This document shows, one piece after another, positions 27,068 to 36,532 of a stretch of 54,772 nt of DNA. Source of the stretch: Acidobacteriota bacterium (GTDB lineage Bacteria > Acidobacteriota > Terriglobia > Acidiferrales > UBA7541); the NCBI GenBank assembly GCA_013286165.1, contig JABDGF010000009.1:1-54772 (forward strand). The letters run 5' to 3'. A program made the position numbers and the translations under genes. Within the stretch, counting starts at the first letter, position 1; every line of letters starts with the position of its first letter. The notes below the pieces were generated by a model. The model was not told the origin of the DNA. It saw only the letters and a list, made by a program, of their open reading frames with translations, and did not search any database.

Positions 27068-29152
27068 TTATTTGCCGCGGGGGGAGTCGTCGTCGCGGTG
27101 GGGGAGTTGAGCTACTTTTTGGTCGGCTTGGGCGGCGGGGATGCCGATGTCGGAAATCAGTTGTTTGAATTCGGGCGTGTCGCGCAGGTTGTCGAAGTCT
27201 TCGTCTTCGGATAGGAAGAGCAATTCGGGCGCGCGCTCTTCGTAGGAACGGCGAAGCAGTTTTAGAGCGCCGGGCTTATCGCCCAACTCGCTGTAAACCT
27301 CAGCAAGCGCGTAATCGGAAATCGGGTTGCGCGCGCGCTTCGATTCCAACTCCGAAAGAATGCGTTCGGCGGCGGGCTTTTTTCCGGTGCGCGCGTAGAC
27401 GATTGCGACTTCCGTTTGGAACATCGGCGAGTCGCCGCCTTTTTTCGCGGTGGCAAGCGCCTCGGTGTACGCCTGGCGATAGGAATAGGACGCGGCGAGG
27501 TAATACTCCGCGACGGAGTTATTCGGGCTCTCGTCGAGCGCTTTGCGGCACTGCGGGATCGACTTTTCGTAGTCGCGCGTGATGGTGAGCAGTGTGCAGT
27601 AGTTGATGTCCGTGTCCGTCGGGTCCGGATCGATTTTTTCGGCGAGTTGATATTCGTCCATGGCCTGCTTGAAGCGCTGCGTGGCGGCGAGATACATCGC
27701 GTAAATGCGCATCGTGTGCGCCGAGTTTGGATCTTTGGCGAGCGCGCGATGAAATTCCTGCTCGGCGGCTGGCCAATCCCAATCGGATTCATACAGAACC
27801 ATCGCGAGAGTTTCGTGCGCGTCAGCGAGGGAATCGTCGAGGGCGATGGCCTGCTGCGCGGCCGCTTTCGCGAGAGCGTAGGATGAGCGCCCATCGGTTT
27901 CCGACCATTCGGCGGCGCTGACGTAAGTCTGCGCGAGGCCGACGTAGGGTTCGGCGAATTGCGGATCGAGTTCGATGGCGCGCTTGAATTCCTTGATGCT
28001 ATCGGCGGTGCGGTTCGGGCCGGTTTCGGTGTGGCTCTTCATGTCATAGAGGCCGCGGAGATAGTGATCGTAAGCGTCAGCGTTGACCTGATGCGGGCGG
28101 GCGGATGCTACGGCGAGTGATGAGGGCTTTTCGAAAACGTTGACGTCGAGGACGCGGGCGACGTTGACGGTGACGTCTTCTTCGATCGTGGGAAGATCGT
28201 CGGCGCCGCGATCGTAAGACTGAGCCCAGATAATTTTGCCGTCGCTGGCCTGGAAAAGCTGCGCGGTGACGTGGACGTGATCGTCGTGGCGATTGAGCGT
28301 GCCTTCAACGACGTAGCCGACGTTTTGCTCGCCGGCAATTTTGGCGAGCGGCGCGTGATGATCGCGATATTGCATGGCGGCGGTGCGCGCCACGACGGCG
28401 ACGTGCGCGGGCGAGCGAGCGCCGAGCTGGGTAATCAATTCGGCGGTGACGCCGTCGCTGAGATAGTCGAGCGATGCATCGCCGCTGAGATTTTCGAAAG
28501 GCGCGACGAGAACTTTTGTTTCGGCGTTGTTCCAGGCGTCTGCGCTGGCGTGACCACGGCGAAGATAAAGAAATCCAGCGACCGCAAAAGCGAAAACGAA
28601 TGCGCAGGCAAAAACGGTGAAGGCGGAGCGCGAGGCGCGCTGAAAAAACGGCTGCGCGGAGTGCGCTGCATCGAGATCGATTTCGACGTCTGATTTGGCG
28701 GCCGTGGCGACAGCTTCGGCGATCGCGGTGGTGTTCGCGAGCAGACCGTTTGCAATGGGCGCTTCGGCACCGGCGCTGATTTGCGGAGCCGGAGGCGGCG
28801 GCTCGACGAGCGGGACGGTTTGAACGGGCGCGATGAACCGGTAGCCCTGACGCGGAACGGTTTCGATGTACTGCGGTTTATCGGCGGAGTCGCCGAGCGC
28901 ATGGCGCAGCGTGCTGAGCGCGGTATTCAGGTTGGCGTCGAAATCGACGTAGGTATCGGCAGGCCAGAGACAGGCGCGAATTTCATCGCGGCGAACGATG
29001 CGGCCGGCGCGTTCGAGAAGGACGGCGAGGACTTGAAAGGGCTTCTCGTTGAGCTTGACCTTGACGCCATCGCGGCGCAAATCGCGCTCCGAGAGATCGA
29101 CTTCAAATGCGCCGAAGCGCATGCGTGAAACTGGATGTGGCTCGACTGACAT
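27068..29152 (-). CDS. Winged-helix membrane regulator with TPR repeats (CadC-like)
   Basis: A 694-residue protein. An OmpR/PhoB-type winged helix occupies residues ~11-108 (FGAFEVDLSERDL, LNTALSTLRHALGD, ETVPRQGYRF). A Pro/Ala linker and one TM helix (~176-197, TVFACAFVFAFAVAGFLYL) follow. A TolB-N/FlgO-like domain comes next (VLVAPFENLSGDASLDYLSDG, about 212-340), then some six TPR repeats to about residue 650. The layout implies DNA binding inside and sensing outside the membrane. No phosphoreceiver domain is present. Targets are unknown; it converges on the ADOP permease. Confidence 0.9.
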   Translation of the reverse strand: MSVEPHPVSRMRFGAFEVDLSERDLRRDGVKVKLNEKPFQVLAVLLERAGRIVRRDEIRACLWPADTYVDFDANLNTALSTLRHALGDSADKPQYIETVPRQGYRFIAPVQTVPLVEPPPPAPQISAGAEAPIANGLLANTTAIAEAVATAAKSDVEIDLDAAHSAQPFFQRASRSAFTVFACAFVFAFAVAGFLYLRRGHASADAWNNAETKVLVAPFENLSGDASLDYLSDGVTAELITQLGARSPAHVAVVARTAAMQYRDHHAPLAKIAGEQNVGYVVEGTLNRHDDHVHVTAQLFQASDGKIIWAQSYDRGADDLPTIEEDVTVNVARVLDVNVFEKPSSLAVASARPHQVNADAYDHYLRGLYDMKSHTETGPNRTADSIKEFKRAIELDPQFAEPYVGLAQTYVSAAEWSETDGRSSYALAKAAAQQAIALDDSLADAHETLAMVLYESDWDWPAAEQEFHRALAKDPNSAHTMRIYAMYLAATQRFKQAMDEYQLAEKIDPDPTDTDINYCTLLTITRDYEKSIPQCRKALDESPNNSVAEYYLAASYSYRQAYTEALATAKKGGDSPMFQTEVAIVYARTGKKPAAERILSELESKRARNPISDYALAEVYSELGDKPGALKLLRRSYEERAPELLFLSEDEDFDNLRDTPEFKQLISDIGIPAAQADQKVAQLPHRDDDSPRGK

Positions 29153-29634
29153 GGACGATCACCGCGCTAGTGGTGGTACGCGAGGAGAAGCCGTGATGTT
29201 CCCGGAGCGGAGCAAAAGCTGATGTGTGCGCCGGGGGCAACGGCGAAACCAAAACGCACCACGAAAGTATCGAGTTAGACGACGAAGCGAGAGAGAAGGC
29301 AGCGGCGGACGCACAAGAACACGAAAAAATGCGGCGCGTCGTGATACCCGACTCGGCGCTTCAGCAAAATTGTGTGCAATTGAAACGCCGTTGTTACGAC
29401 GCATGGGACAGGTGGTGGTTTCAGTGGTCTAAATTGTTCATAAACGGGTGTGGGACGACATTTTTACAAGAATCCGGTGGGATGAACTACGGAATTGCGG
29501 ATTCAAAGCGCTTATTTCACGTATTTTTCCGGGGTTGGACGGGCTGCGTGAGGGGGCGGAAACGGATACGGCCGGCGTCGCTCATCCAAAATGGGACGAA
29601 GCGGACGCCGACCGGAATTGGTACGACCTCGGAG
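29153..29634. other. Intergenic region, nothing recognised
   Basis: About 480 nt between two minus-strand genes. It must contain the promoter of the TPR regulator. Open frames here lack ribosome-binding sites and family resemblance. Confidence 0.4.
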
Positions 29635-30156
29635 TTACTGAGCGCGTTTTACTTCAACGGAGTCGCGGCCGCCGTAGAGCAGATAGGTTCCGCCGGACGA
29701 GCCGGCAGCGACCTGGAGCGGCATGGGGCGCTTCATGTCTGCGTCATGCTTGGAATCGACGGTGAAGACATCGTGCGAGCCGAGATCCTGCACGACGAAT
29801 TTCTGGCCGGCGATCCAGCCGATGCCGTAGGCACCGGCGGGAAGTTTCTGGCCGCCGATTTCCAGAGGCACATCGGTGATCAAGTACGCCTGATATTTTT
29901 CGCGGACGCCGCTGGTGTAACCGGAGGTGTCCACCATGGCTGCGAGGAAATATTGGCCGTCGGCAAATTTCACGCCGCCGGAATTGCGGAGCTGGGAGGG
30001 CGCGGTCTGGCCCTTGAAGTAAACGTGGTCGGGAAAGAGCGTGGCGGTGATGTCGCTCGCCTTCAAAACTTTGTCCTGCGCGACGGCCGGCTGAGCGGCG
30101 ACGAAGGTCGTGAGGAAAATCGCGAACAGGGTCAATGCGAATGCGTGAATTTTCAT
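29635..30156 (-). CDS. Secreted protein of unknown function
   Basis: A 173-residue exported protein: signal peptide FALTLFAIFLTTFVAAQPAVA, then a compact beta-rich domain with LPAGAYGIGWIAGQKFVVQD. The LPAGAYG phrase resembles small periplasmic proteins common in Acidobacteriota (DUF2911-like), but I do not assign a family firmly. The ATG at 30156 has GGAGAC 6 nt upstream; the frame is open further upstream without a better start. It is divergent from the amino-acid permease. Confidence 0.75.
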   Translation of the reverse strand: MKIHAFALTLFAIFLTTFVAAQPAVAQDKVLKASDITATLFPDHVYFKGQTAPSQLRNSGGVKFADGQYFLAAMVDTSGYTSGVREKYQAYLITDVPLEIGGQKLPAGAYGIGWIAGQKFVVQDLGSHDVFTVDSKHDADMKRPMPLQVAAGSSGGTYLLYGGRDSVEVKRAQ

Positions 30157-30294
30157 CGGTTGTCTCCGTGGTGGTGCGTGCTTGGTGAACATGCTACTCG
30201 ATTGCGCGAGGAGCGAACAAGCAGGAGATGAATTCGCCGCGTAGTGCATTTGGGTTAGTGGAGAGATACGAGCGTTCTGCTACGATGCGCGGCC

Positions 30295-31722
30295 ATGCGT
30301 GAAGACGAAAAATTGGAGAGCGGCGTGACGTCTGCGGTGGGGACGCTGGCGACGGCGGAAGAAGAAGCGCGGCGTGAATCGGGATTGCGGCGGACTTTGA
30401 ATTCGCTGCAAGTGGCGATGATCGGGATCGGTTGCACGCTGGGCACGGGACTTTTTCTGGGCAGCTCGATCGCGGTGGAGCTGGCAGGGCCTGCGGTGAT
30501 CGTAAGCTTCGCGGCGGGCGCGTTGATTGCGCTGACGGTGATGTGGGCGCTGGCGGAAATGAGTGTGGAGTTGCCGACGGCGGGCGCGTTTGGCGTGCAC
30601 GCGGAAGTTTATTTCAGCCGGTGGGCGGGATTCGCGATTCGATTCACGTACTGGGTGTGCCTGGTGGTAATCATCGGAAGCGAAGTGGTGGCGGCGGCGA
30701 TTTTTTGCCAGCTGTGGCTGCCGAATGTGCCGGCGTGGCTTTGGATCGTGGGATTCTCGCTGGCGATGATTTACATGAACACGCTCGCGGTGGAGAACTT
30801 CGGGACGATCGAATATTGGTTCGCGATGATCAAGGTGGTGACGGTCGCGGCGTTTTTGGTGGTTGGGACGGGAATTATTTTCGCGGGAAAGCTGGGGCAC
30901 GCGGCGACGGCGAATTACACGGCGATCGGCGGATTTCTGCCGCACGGATGGAGCGGCGCGGGACTGGGCGTGACGATCGCGATTTTTAGTTATTTGGGGT
31001 TGGAAGTGGTGGCGTCCACGGCGGGCGAGGCGGTGGATCCTCGGGCGGCGGTACCGCGCGCGTTTCGAAGGACGCTGTTCACGCTGGCGCTTTTTTATGT
31101 GGGCGGGCTCGAGGTGGTGGTGGCGATTGTGCCGTGGACACAGATTGGGCTGGGGGAAAGCCCGTTTGTGCGCGTGTTTGAAATTGCGGGGTTGCCGGCG
31201 GCGAAGCACATCATGAATTTTGTGGTGTTGAGCGCGGCGCTATCGTCGGCGACGTGCAATTTGTATTTTTGTTCGCGGCTGCTGTTTTCACTTTCGCGCG
31301 GGACTTACGCGCCTGCGATTTTCGGGAGACTGAGCAAGCGCGGGATGCCGGTGCCGGCGGTGTTGGCGTCAAGCGTGGGAATGGCGGCGGCGCTGCTGCT
31401 GGAGCATTTTTTTCACAACACGGCGTTTGTGTTCATGATCGGCGTGGCGTTTTTTGGCGGGCCGTTTGTGTGGATCATGACGCTAGTGACGCATGTGGCT
31501 TTTCGACGGAAGATGGCGGCGGCCGGCCGGGAGATATTGAAGTTTGCGCCGTTGGGAATTTGGACTTCGGTGATTGGGGCGGTGGCGTTGCTCGGAGTGC
31601 TCATTTCTACTTGGTGGGTGCCGGCGTTTCATGTGGCGTTGATGGCGGGGCCACCGTGGCTACTTTTTGTTACGGGGCTTTATTGGGTGTGGAAGAGGAA
31701 GGCGGGCGCGAGTGTGAGGTGA
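30295..31722 (+). CDS. APC-superfamily amino-acid permease
   Basis: A 475-residue inner-membrane transporter with about 12 TM helices. The first helix carries the APC signature IGIGCTLGTGLFLGSS. TM3-4 (ELPTAGAFGVHAEVYFSRW) and the TM6 region (AIFSYLGLEVVASTAGEAVDP) fit the amino-acid transporter (AAT, GABA permease-like) branch. It probably imports an amino acid with H+. The first 30 residues are polar and cytoplasmic. The specific substrate is not readable. It converges on the selenoprotein gene. Confidence 0.9.
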   Translation: MREDEKLESGVTSAVGTLATAEEEARRESGLRRTLNSLQVAMIGIGCTLGTGLFLGSSIAVELAGPAVIVSFAAGALIALTVMWALAEMSVELPTAGAFGVHAEVYFSRWAGFAIRFTYWVCLVVIIGSEVVAAAIFCQLWLPNVPAWLWIVGFSLAMIYMNTLAVENFGTIEYWFAMIKVVTVAAFLVVGTGIIFAGKLGHAATANYTAIGGFLPHGWSGAGLGVTIAIFSYLGLEVVASTAGEAVDPRAAVPRAFRRTLFTLALFYVGGLEVVVAIVPWTQIGLGESPFVRVFEIAGLPAAKHIMNFVVLSAALSSATCNLYFCSRLLFSLSRGTYAPAIFGRLSKRGMPVPAVLASSVGMAAALLLEHFFHNTAFVFMIGVAFFGGPFVWIMTLVTHVAFRRKMAAAGREILKFAPLGIWTSVIGAVALLGVLISTWWVPAFHVALMAGPPWLLFVTGLYWVWKRKAGASVR

Positions 31723-31733
31723 TATGCGGGTGG

Positions 31734-31757
31734 GCGCCGCGCTGAAGGCAGCGGCGC
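31734..31757. terminator. Two-way hairpin between convergent genes
   Basis: GCGCCGC (31734-31740) and GCGGCGC (31751-31757) form a 7-bp GC stem in the 46-nt gap between the permease and the deiodinase-like gene. Confidence 0.5.
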
Positions 31758-31768
31758 TACATTTAAAT

Positions 31769-32476
31769 CTACTTCACGTCGGGTAGAAGCTGCTGCAAGG
31801 TGTCAGCTACGCCTTTGGGCTTGAAGCCGAAGGGGCCGGGGCCGGCTTTGTAGGCGATTTTGCCGTCTTTATCGATGACGTAGAGGCGGTCGGGCCAGCC
31901 GGTGTAGTCGCGCTCGGTGGTGTTCTGGAAATTATCGAGCACGGCTGGAAATTTGATGCCGAGCTTCACGACGCAAAGCTTGCCCATCTCATTGCGCTCG
32001 TCCTGATTTTTCGGCGCGGCGAAAATTACATGATCGTCAATATTGTCGGGATCCTGCCAAACGTCCGTGGTGTGCGCTTCGCGAATGTAAACCGCGTAGA
32101 ACGCAACCTGGTCCTTATACTTCGCGTACAGATCGTTGAGGGCGGGAACCTCCCGCCGGAATGGCGGTCAAGTGTAACTGCCGAAGACGAGCACGACGGG
32201 TTTCTGTCCACGGAAGGAAGAAAGCTTGACGTTGCCCTGGTGGTCGATCGTCTCGAGCGAAAAATCCGGTGCCATGTCGCCGACGTTGTGCGAGCCGGCG
32301 CGCGCAACTTTCCAGAGCGGCTTGAACGGAAACACGACGAACGCGGGCCAGGGAACGTAACGCATAACACTGGCGAAGCGGTCCGGCCCTGAAAGCATCA
32401 GGCCGAAGAATGCTGCGGTAAGGACACCGTACACGACGACGAAAACGACGAGGCCCTTAAGAATTTTCTTCACCAT
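31769..32476 (-). CDS. Deiodinase-like thioredoxin-fold selenoprotein (TGA = Sec at residue 103)
   Basis: A 235-residue frame interrupted only by one TGA (32168-32170). A single N-terminal TM anchor (about 5-27) precedes a redoxin domain starting near MAPDFSLETIDHQGNVKLSS. The active-site line reads VVLVFGSYT-U-PPFRREV, matching the FGSCT-U-PPF motif of iodothyronine deiodinases, with TGA exactly at selenocysteine. Past the TGA the same frame continues for 132 residues with deiodinase-like YIREAH (Glu133, His135) and the thioredoxin-fold end RLYVIDKDGKIAYKAGPGPFG. A SECIS-like hairpin follows the TGA. It starts 3 nt after the AhpD-like gene, so the two are co-translated. A peroxidase, reductase or dehalogenase role is possible. 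An ordinary gene caller would split it or call it a pseudogene. Confidence 0.85.
32141..32167 (-). promoter_or_regulatory. Candidate bacterial SECIS element
   Basis: In the mRNA sense, 10 nt after the TGA, GGCGGGA pairs with TCCCGCC around a GGU loop (hairpin 32141-32157). The GGU falls at nucleotides 18-20 after the UGA. This matches the size and loop of known bacterial SECIS hairpins bound by SelB (E. coli fdhF has GGU at about the same distance, from memory). Confidence 0.75.
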
Positions 32477-32479
32477 GCG

Positions 32480-33094
32480 CTATTTGCGATACCCGTGATG
32501 CGCGACGAGCTTGCCGCGCGAGCGATGCCCTTCATCCGAAACGGCGGGAACACCTGAAGCCGTGATCCAGCGATTGTAAAAATTGAACAAAGCACAGACC
32601 GTAATTGTGTAGAAAATCGCGTCGTCGGTCCATCCCAAATCGCGCAAATGTTGCGAATCACCGGCGGTGATGGTGGGCAGCGCGAGCGTGACTTTCGCGA
32701 CGAAGCGGAGCAGCGCTTTTTCTTTGTCGGGGAGGTCGGAGGAATTCGGATCGTTCAAGACGCGGCGGACGAAATCTTCGTCGCCGTAGAGTTCACCGGC
32801 GATCGCGGTGTGGGACTTCATGCAGAACTCGCAGTCATTGAGGCGCGAGGTGTAAGCGGCGATGAGCTCGCGGAGCTTGGGCTCGATGGGAGCGGCGTCA
32901 TGCATGGCGGAGTGGGTGAAGTTCGCCAGGTGCTCGCTCATTTCGGGGCGAAACGCGAGCAGGTGCCAGATTTTCCAATACTCGCCGCCGGATTTCTGCG
33001 CGTTGTGAATGAGGTCTGCGTACGCGCTGGGCTGAGGGTTCTGTTCGACGCCCGGCAGATGCATGGGCTTCATGGCTTGCGAGGTGGTGGGCAT
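32480..33094 (-). CDS. AhpD-like alkylhydroperoxidase / CMD-family protein
   Basis: A 204-residue all-helical protein of the carboxymuconolactone decarboxylase/AhpD superfamily. The AhpD signature E-x11-C-x2-C-x3-H is complete: Glu76, Cys88, Cys91, His95 (CEFCMKSH), so it is likely a thiol-disulfide peroxidase or peroxide-stress reductant. The ATG at 33094 has AAGGA 7 nt upstream; a TTG-type earlier start is less likely. Its stop lies 3 nt before the deiodinase-like start codon, suggesting one redox operon in which a Cys pair and a selenocysteine enzyme may exchange electrons (inference). Confidence 0.88.
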   Translation of the reverse strand: MPTTSQAMKPMHLPGVEQNPQPSAYADLIHNAQKSGGEYWKIWHLLAFRPEMSEHLANFTHSAMHDAAPIEPKLRELIAAYTSRLNDCEFCMKSHTAIAGELYGDEDFVRRVLNDPNSSDLPDKEKALLRFVAKVTLALPTITAGDSQHLRDLGWTDDAIFYTITVCALFNFYNRWITASGVPAVSDEGHRSRGKLVAHHGYRK

Positions 33095-33260
33095 GCGTTT
33101 TTCCTTCGAGAGCAAACTGCCAGTGATTACAGACGTTATAACGCGGACGAATCACAGTCTCTAGTATTTTCCGATTATTGCGGCGGGGCGCGTCCCGTTA
33201 GAAATTACTGCCAATCTCCAAAGCTATGTCTTTGCCACAGTGAAACCTAGGAGCGTATTG

Positions 33261-36200
33261 ATGACGCGAGTTTTTGCTTTCCGCTGCATATTTGTTGCGA
33301 TTTTGTGCGTTTTTGCGGGGATTTCCGCGAAGGCGCAGGCGCCGACGGGCACGATCAACGGAGGCGTGACGGACCCTGGCGGCGCGGTGGTGACCGGCGC
33401 GAATGTGACCGCGACGAACCAGACGACCACAGTGGCGCGCACGACGGTGACGAACTCCGACGGCCTTTACAACTTTCCTGACCTGCCGGCCGGACTGTAC
33501 ACGGTGACGATCAAGGCGACCGGCTTCGCCGAGACGGAATTCAAGGATGTGCAGCTGCTGGTGGGACGCGTGGTGACGGTGGACGCGCAGCTGAAGGTGG
33601 CATCGGCGAACGCGAGCGTGACGGTTGGCGACGCTATCGACACGGTGGACCTGACGACGAATACGATTCAGGGCCAGGTGACCTCGACGACGATTCAGAG
33701 CATCCCGCTCAACGGCAGAAACTTCCTGGAGCTGGCGTATCTGGTGCCGGGCAACCGGCCGGCGCCAAATTTCGACCCGACGAAGACGAACACGCTGGAA
33801 GTAAGTTCGGACGGAAGCGTGGGCCGCGGCGGAAACATCACGGTGGACGGCGGCGACAACAACGACGACGTGGTGGGCGGAACGCTCTCGAACTTCCCGC
33901 AGGATTCGATCGCGGAATTCCAGATCGCGACGGCGCAATTTTCGGCGGAAGCAGGACGCTCCGGAACGAGCATCATCAACATTTTAACGAAGTCCGGTAC
34001 GAACGGCTTTCACGGATCGCTTTTCGACTACGAGCGCAACCGGCATCTAGATGCGCAACCGGGCACACTTTCGGCCGGACAGCCGAAGGCGCCGTTTGAC
34101 CGCGAACAGTTCGGTGGATCGCTGGGCGGACCTTTCAAGGCGAACAAAGCGTGGTGGTTTGGATCGGCGGAATACCGCAATCAGAATGGCGCAGTGGAAA
34201 CGGCCGAGCGCGATTTCACCACAGACTCGATTTTGAATACTTTCGCGCCGGCGCCGTTGCGCGATGCGCTGGTATCTTCGCGCGTGGATTTCCAACTGAC
34301 GCCGCACGACACATTGATGGGCCGGTACTCGTTCAATCGCTCGACGGATACGGCGGGAGCGTCTCCGGCGAGCGCGACGCCTTTCATATCAGATACGGAG
34401 CGGCAGAACTCGCTGAACCGGTTCAACACGGCGGTTGCCGGCTGGACGCGGACGATTTCGTCGAACAAAGTGAACAACCTCCTTTTCACGTTCAACACAT
34501 TCCTGAACAGCATTCCGGAATTTCCGGACAGCTCGCCGACGACGAACCCTCCGGGACTGGCTGCGACGAATGAATTGCTGTTTCCGGATCTCGCGGACGG
34601 CGTGAACTTCAACGTGCCGCAGAGCACGCATCTGAACCAGGCGGAATTGCAGGACACGTTTACGTGGTCGCTCGGCAAACACACGCTGCACCTGGGCGGG
34701 CAATATGAATATTCGCGCGCGTTTGGCGAGATCAACGTGTTTGGCAGCGGCAGCGTGATTTTGACGTCGGATTTCGGCTTCGCGAATTTGAGTGGTACCG
34801 ATGGACCTGGCGGACCGACGGACCTGGATATTCCGATTGCGGTGGCGATTCAGAGTGCGGCGCCGGTGCAACCGGTACCGATTCCGAAAATTTCGAACAG
34901 CTACATTTCCTTTTTCGCGCAGGACGATTGGCGCGTGACCCGGAAACTCACGTTGAATCTCGGTTTGCGCTGGGATTTCGACACGGATGCGACGGGCACC
35001 AGCGGCGCATACGGCCCTTGCCCGAATTTGACCGAGCAACCGACCAATCCGTGCGTGTGGATGGCGAACGTGATCGACCTGCACCACCATCCGGACAAGA
35101 AGAATTTCGGGCCGCGAATCGGATTCGCGTACGACCCGTTTGGACAGGGCAAGACGGTGATCCGGGGCGGATACGGAATTTTCTACGACCGGATTGTGTT
35201 TGAAGTGCCGGGATACGAACGCGTGCAAGACGATCGCGCGTTGACGATCAATCAGTATGCAGGTTCATCGTGCACTTTCCCTGGCGACCCCGCCCCGCCG
35301 GATCTGAACACGTGCTTCGCGCCGATTCCGGGCGTGCAGTTTGCACCGGGCAGCCCGACGCTGGCGAATCCGTTCAGCGGACCGCGGCAGCCGGGCGGCG
35401 TGGGAATTATCGTGGTGGATAAGAACACGCACCATCCGATGTTTCAGCAGTGGTCGATCGGATTCCAGCAGCAGTTGGGATCGGACTGGACGCTAAGCGC
35501 CGATGGACTCTACCTTTTCGGCCAGCGGATGCTGATGGCGCAATATCTGCGGAGCGCGGGCGGTTCCACTTCGCCGTACATCGCGTGCCCGGGCAGCAAC
35601 ATTCCTTGCACGGTGACCGATCCGCTGACGGGAATTTCGGATCAGGTGACGGTGGCTACGTCGAACGGACACTCGTGGTACACGGGCTTGCTGGTGAACC
35701 TGCAGCACAGGCCAGTGAAGCTCGGAAAGTTCACCTACCTTTTCAACGCGAGCTACACGCTTTCGAAGACGCTGGACTACTCGGATGACGATCAGGTTCC
35801 CTCGTACACGACCGTTGAGAACGTGAACTTGATCGAAGGAACCGTGGGACCGCAGACGGAGAAGGGCTACGCGGCGAGCGACGAACGCCACCGGTTGACG
35901 GCGTATGGACAGATTCAGATGCCGTGGGGAATGTCGCTCTCGCCGTTGTACACATTTGGATCGGGAGTGCCGGCGGATCCGATCCTGCCGGATTTGAACC
36001 TGAATGGCCAGTCGCTTCCTGCACGCTTGCCGATCCTAGGACGCAATTCGCTGGGACGCAGCGTGAAGAACAGCAACCAGCTGAACACGATCATCAACGA
36101 ATGGAACGCACTGCCGGCGTGCCCGGCACCGGCTCCGTGCAACGCGGGTGGACCGCTGCAAGATGTGCCGTCGAATATCAACTTCAGCAGCCCGTTTAAT

Positions 36201-36470
36201 TCGCTGGACCTGCGATTCATGAAAGACTTCGCATTCGCTGAGCGCTACCACCTGCAGCTGATCGCGGAGTCGTTCAACTTGTTCAACAGCTTGAACGTTC
36301 GCGGCTTCTACAACACAAGCTACTCGGGCCGCAACACTTCGTTGCTGCCGCAGGGGACGAACCCGGGAAACATCGATCCGGGTTTCTGGCAGCCGGCGAG
36401 CACAGCGGGAGGGTTCTTCGGGACAGGCGGGCCACGCGCGTTCCAGTTTGCGATACGATTTACTTTCTAA
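33261..36470 (+). CDS. TonB-dependent receptor, Oar-like
   Basis: A 1069-residue outer-membrane receptor. It has a signal peptide (CIFVAILCVFAGISAKAQ), a carboxypeptidase-regulatory-like domain (about 25-105, GTINGGVTDPGGAVVTGANV), a plug with PLNGRNFLELAYLVPG and ITVDGGDNNDD, and a barrel ending in FQFAIRFTF. A GTG seven codons earlier is also in frame, but the ATG at 33261 has TAGGAG at 8-nt spacing and begins the signal peptide. It is divergent from the AhpD/selenoprotein operon and followed on its own strand by two AhpD-like genes 62 nt away, so it may belong to the same redox-related locus. Confidence 0.92.
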   Translation: MTRVFAFRCIFVAILCVFAGISAKAQAPTGTINGGVTDPGGAVVTGANVTATNQTTTVARTTVTNSDGLYNFPDLPAGLYTVTIKATGFAETEFKDVQLLVGRVVTVDAQLKVASANASVTVGDAIDTVDLTTNTIQGQVTSTTIQSIPLNGRNFLELAYLVPGNRPAPNFDPTKTNTLEVSSDGSVGRGGNITVDGGDNNDDVVGGTLSNFPQDSIAEFQIATAQFSAEAGRSGTSIINILTKSGTNGFHGSLFDYERNRHLDAQPGTLSAGQPKAPFDREQFGGSLGGPFKANKAWWFGSAEYRNQNGAVETAERDFTTDSILNTFAPAPLRDALVSSRVDFQLTPHDTLMGRYSFNRSTDTAGASPASATPFISDTERQNSLNRFNTAVAGWTRTISSNKVNNLLFTFNTFLNSIPEFPDSSPTTNPPGLAATNELLFPDLADGVNFNVPQSTHLNQAELQDTFTWSLGKHTLHLGGQYEYSRAFGEINVFGSGSVILTSDFGFANLSGTDGPGGPTDLDIPIAVAIQSAAPVQPVPIPKISNSYISFFAQDDWRVTRKLTLNLGLRWDFDTDATGTSGAYGPCPNLTEQPTNPCVWMANVIDLHHHPDKKNFGPRIGFAYDPFGQGKTVIRGGYGIFYDRIVFEVPGYERVQDDRALTINQYAGSSCTFPGDPAPPDLNTCFAPIPGVQFAPGSPTLANPFSGPRQPGGVGIIVVDKNTHHPMFQQWSIGFQQQLGSDWTLSADGLYLFGQRMLMAQYLRSAGGSTSPYIACPGSNIPCTVTDPLTGISDQVTVATSNGHSWYTGLLVNLQHRPVKLGKFTYLFNASYTLSKTLDYSDDDQVPSYTTVENVNLIEGTVGPQTEKGYAASDERHRLTAYGQIQMPWGMSLSPLYTFGSGVPADPILPDLNLNGQSLPARLPILGRNSLGRSVKNSNQLNTIINEWNALPACPAPAPCNAGGPLQDVPSNINFSSPFNSLDLRFMKDFAFAERYHLQLIAESFNLFNSLNVRGFYNTSYSGRNTSLLPQGTNPGNIDPGFWQPASTAGGFFGTGGPRAFQFAIRFTF

Positions 36471-36532
36471 CGCTGGACTGGGCGGAGCGAAGCGCTTCGC
36501 TTGCGGCGGAAACGGAAATCAAGGAGCAGCAC

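Noticed and set aside
29448-29765. Plus-strand frame in the gap before the secreted protein
   Set aside because: It runs into the antisense of a supported gene, has no ribosome-binding site and no recognisable domain.
32168-32170. Treating the TGA as a nonsense mutation and the gene as a pseudogene
   Set aside because: The frame downstream is intact with conserved deiodinase residues, the codon is exactly at the selenocysteine position, and a SECIS-like hairpin follows. A pseudogene remains possible only if the genome lacks selenocysteine genes.
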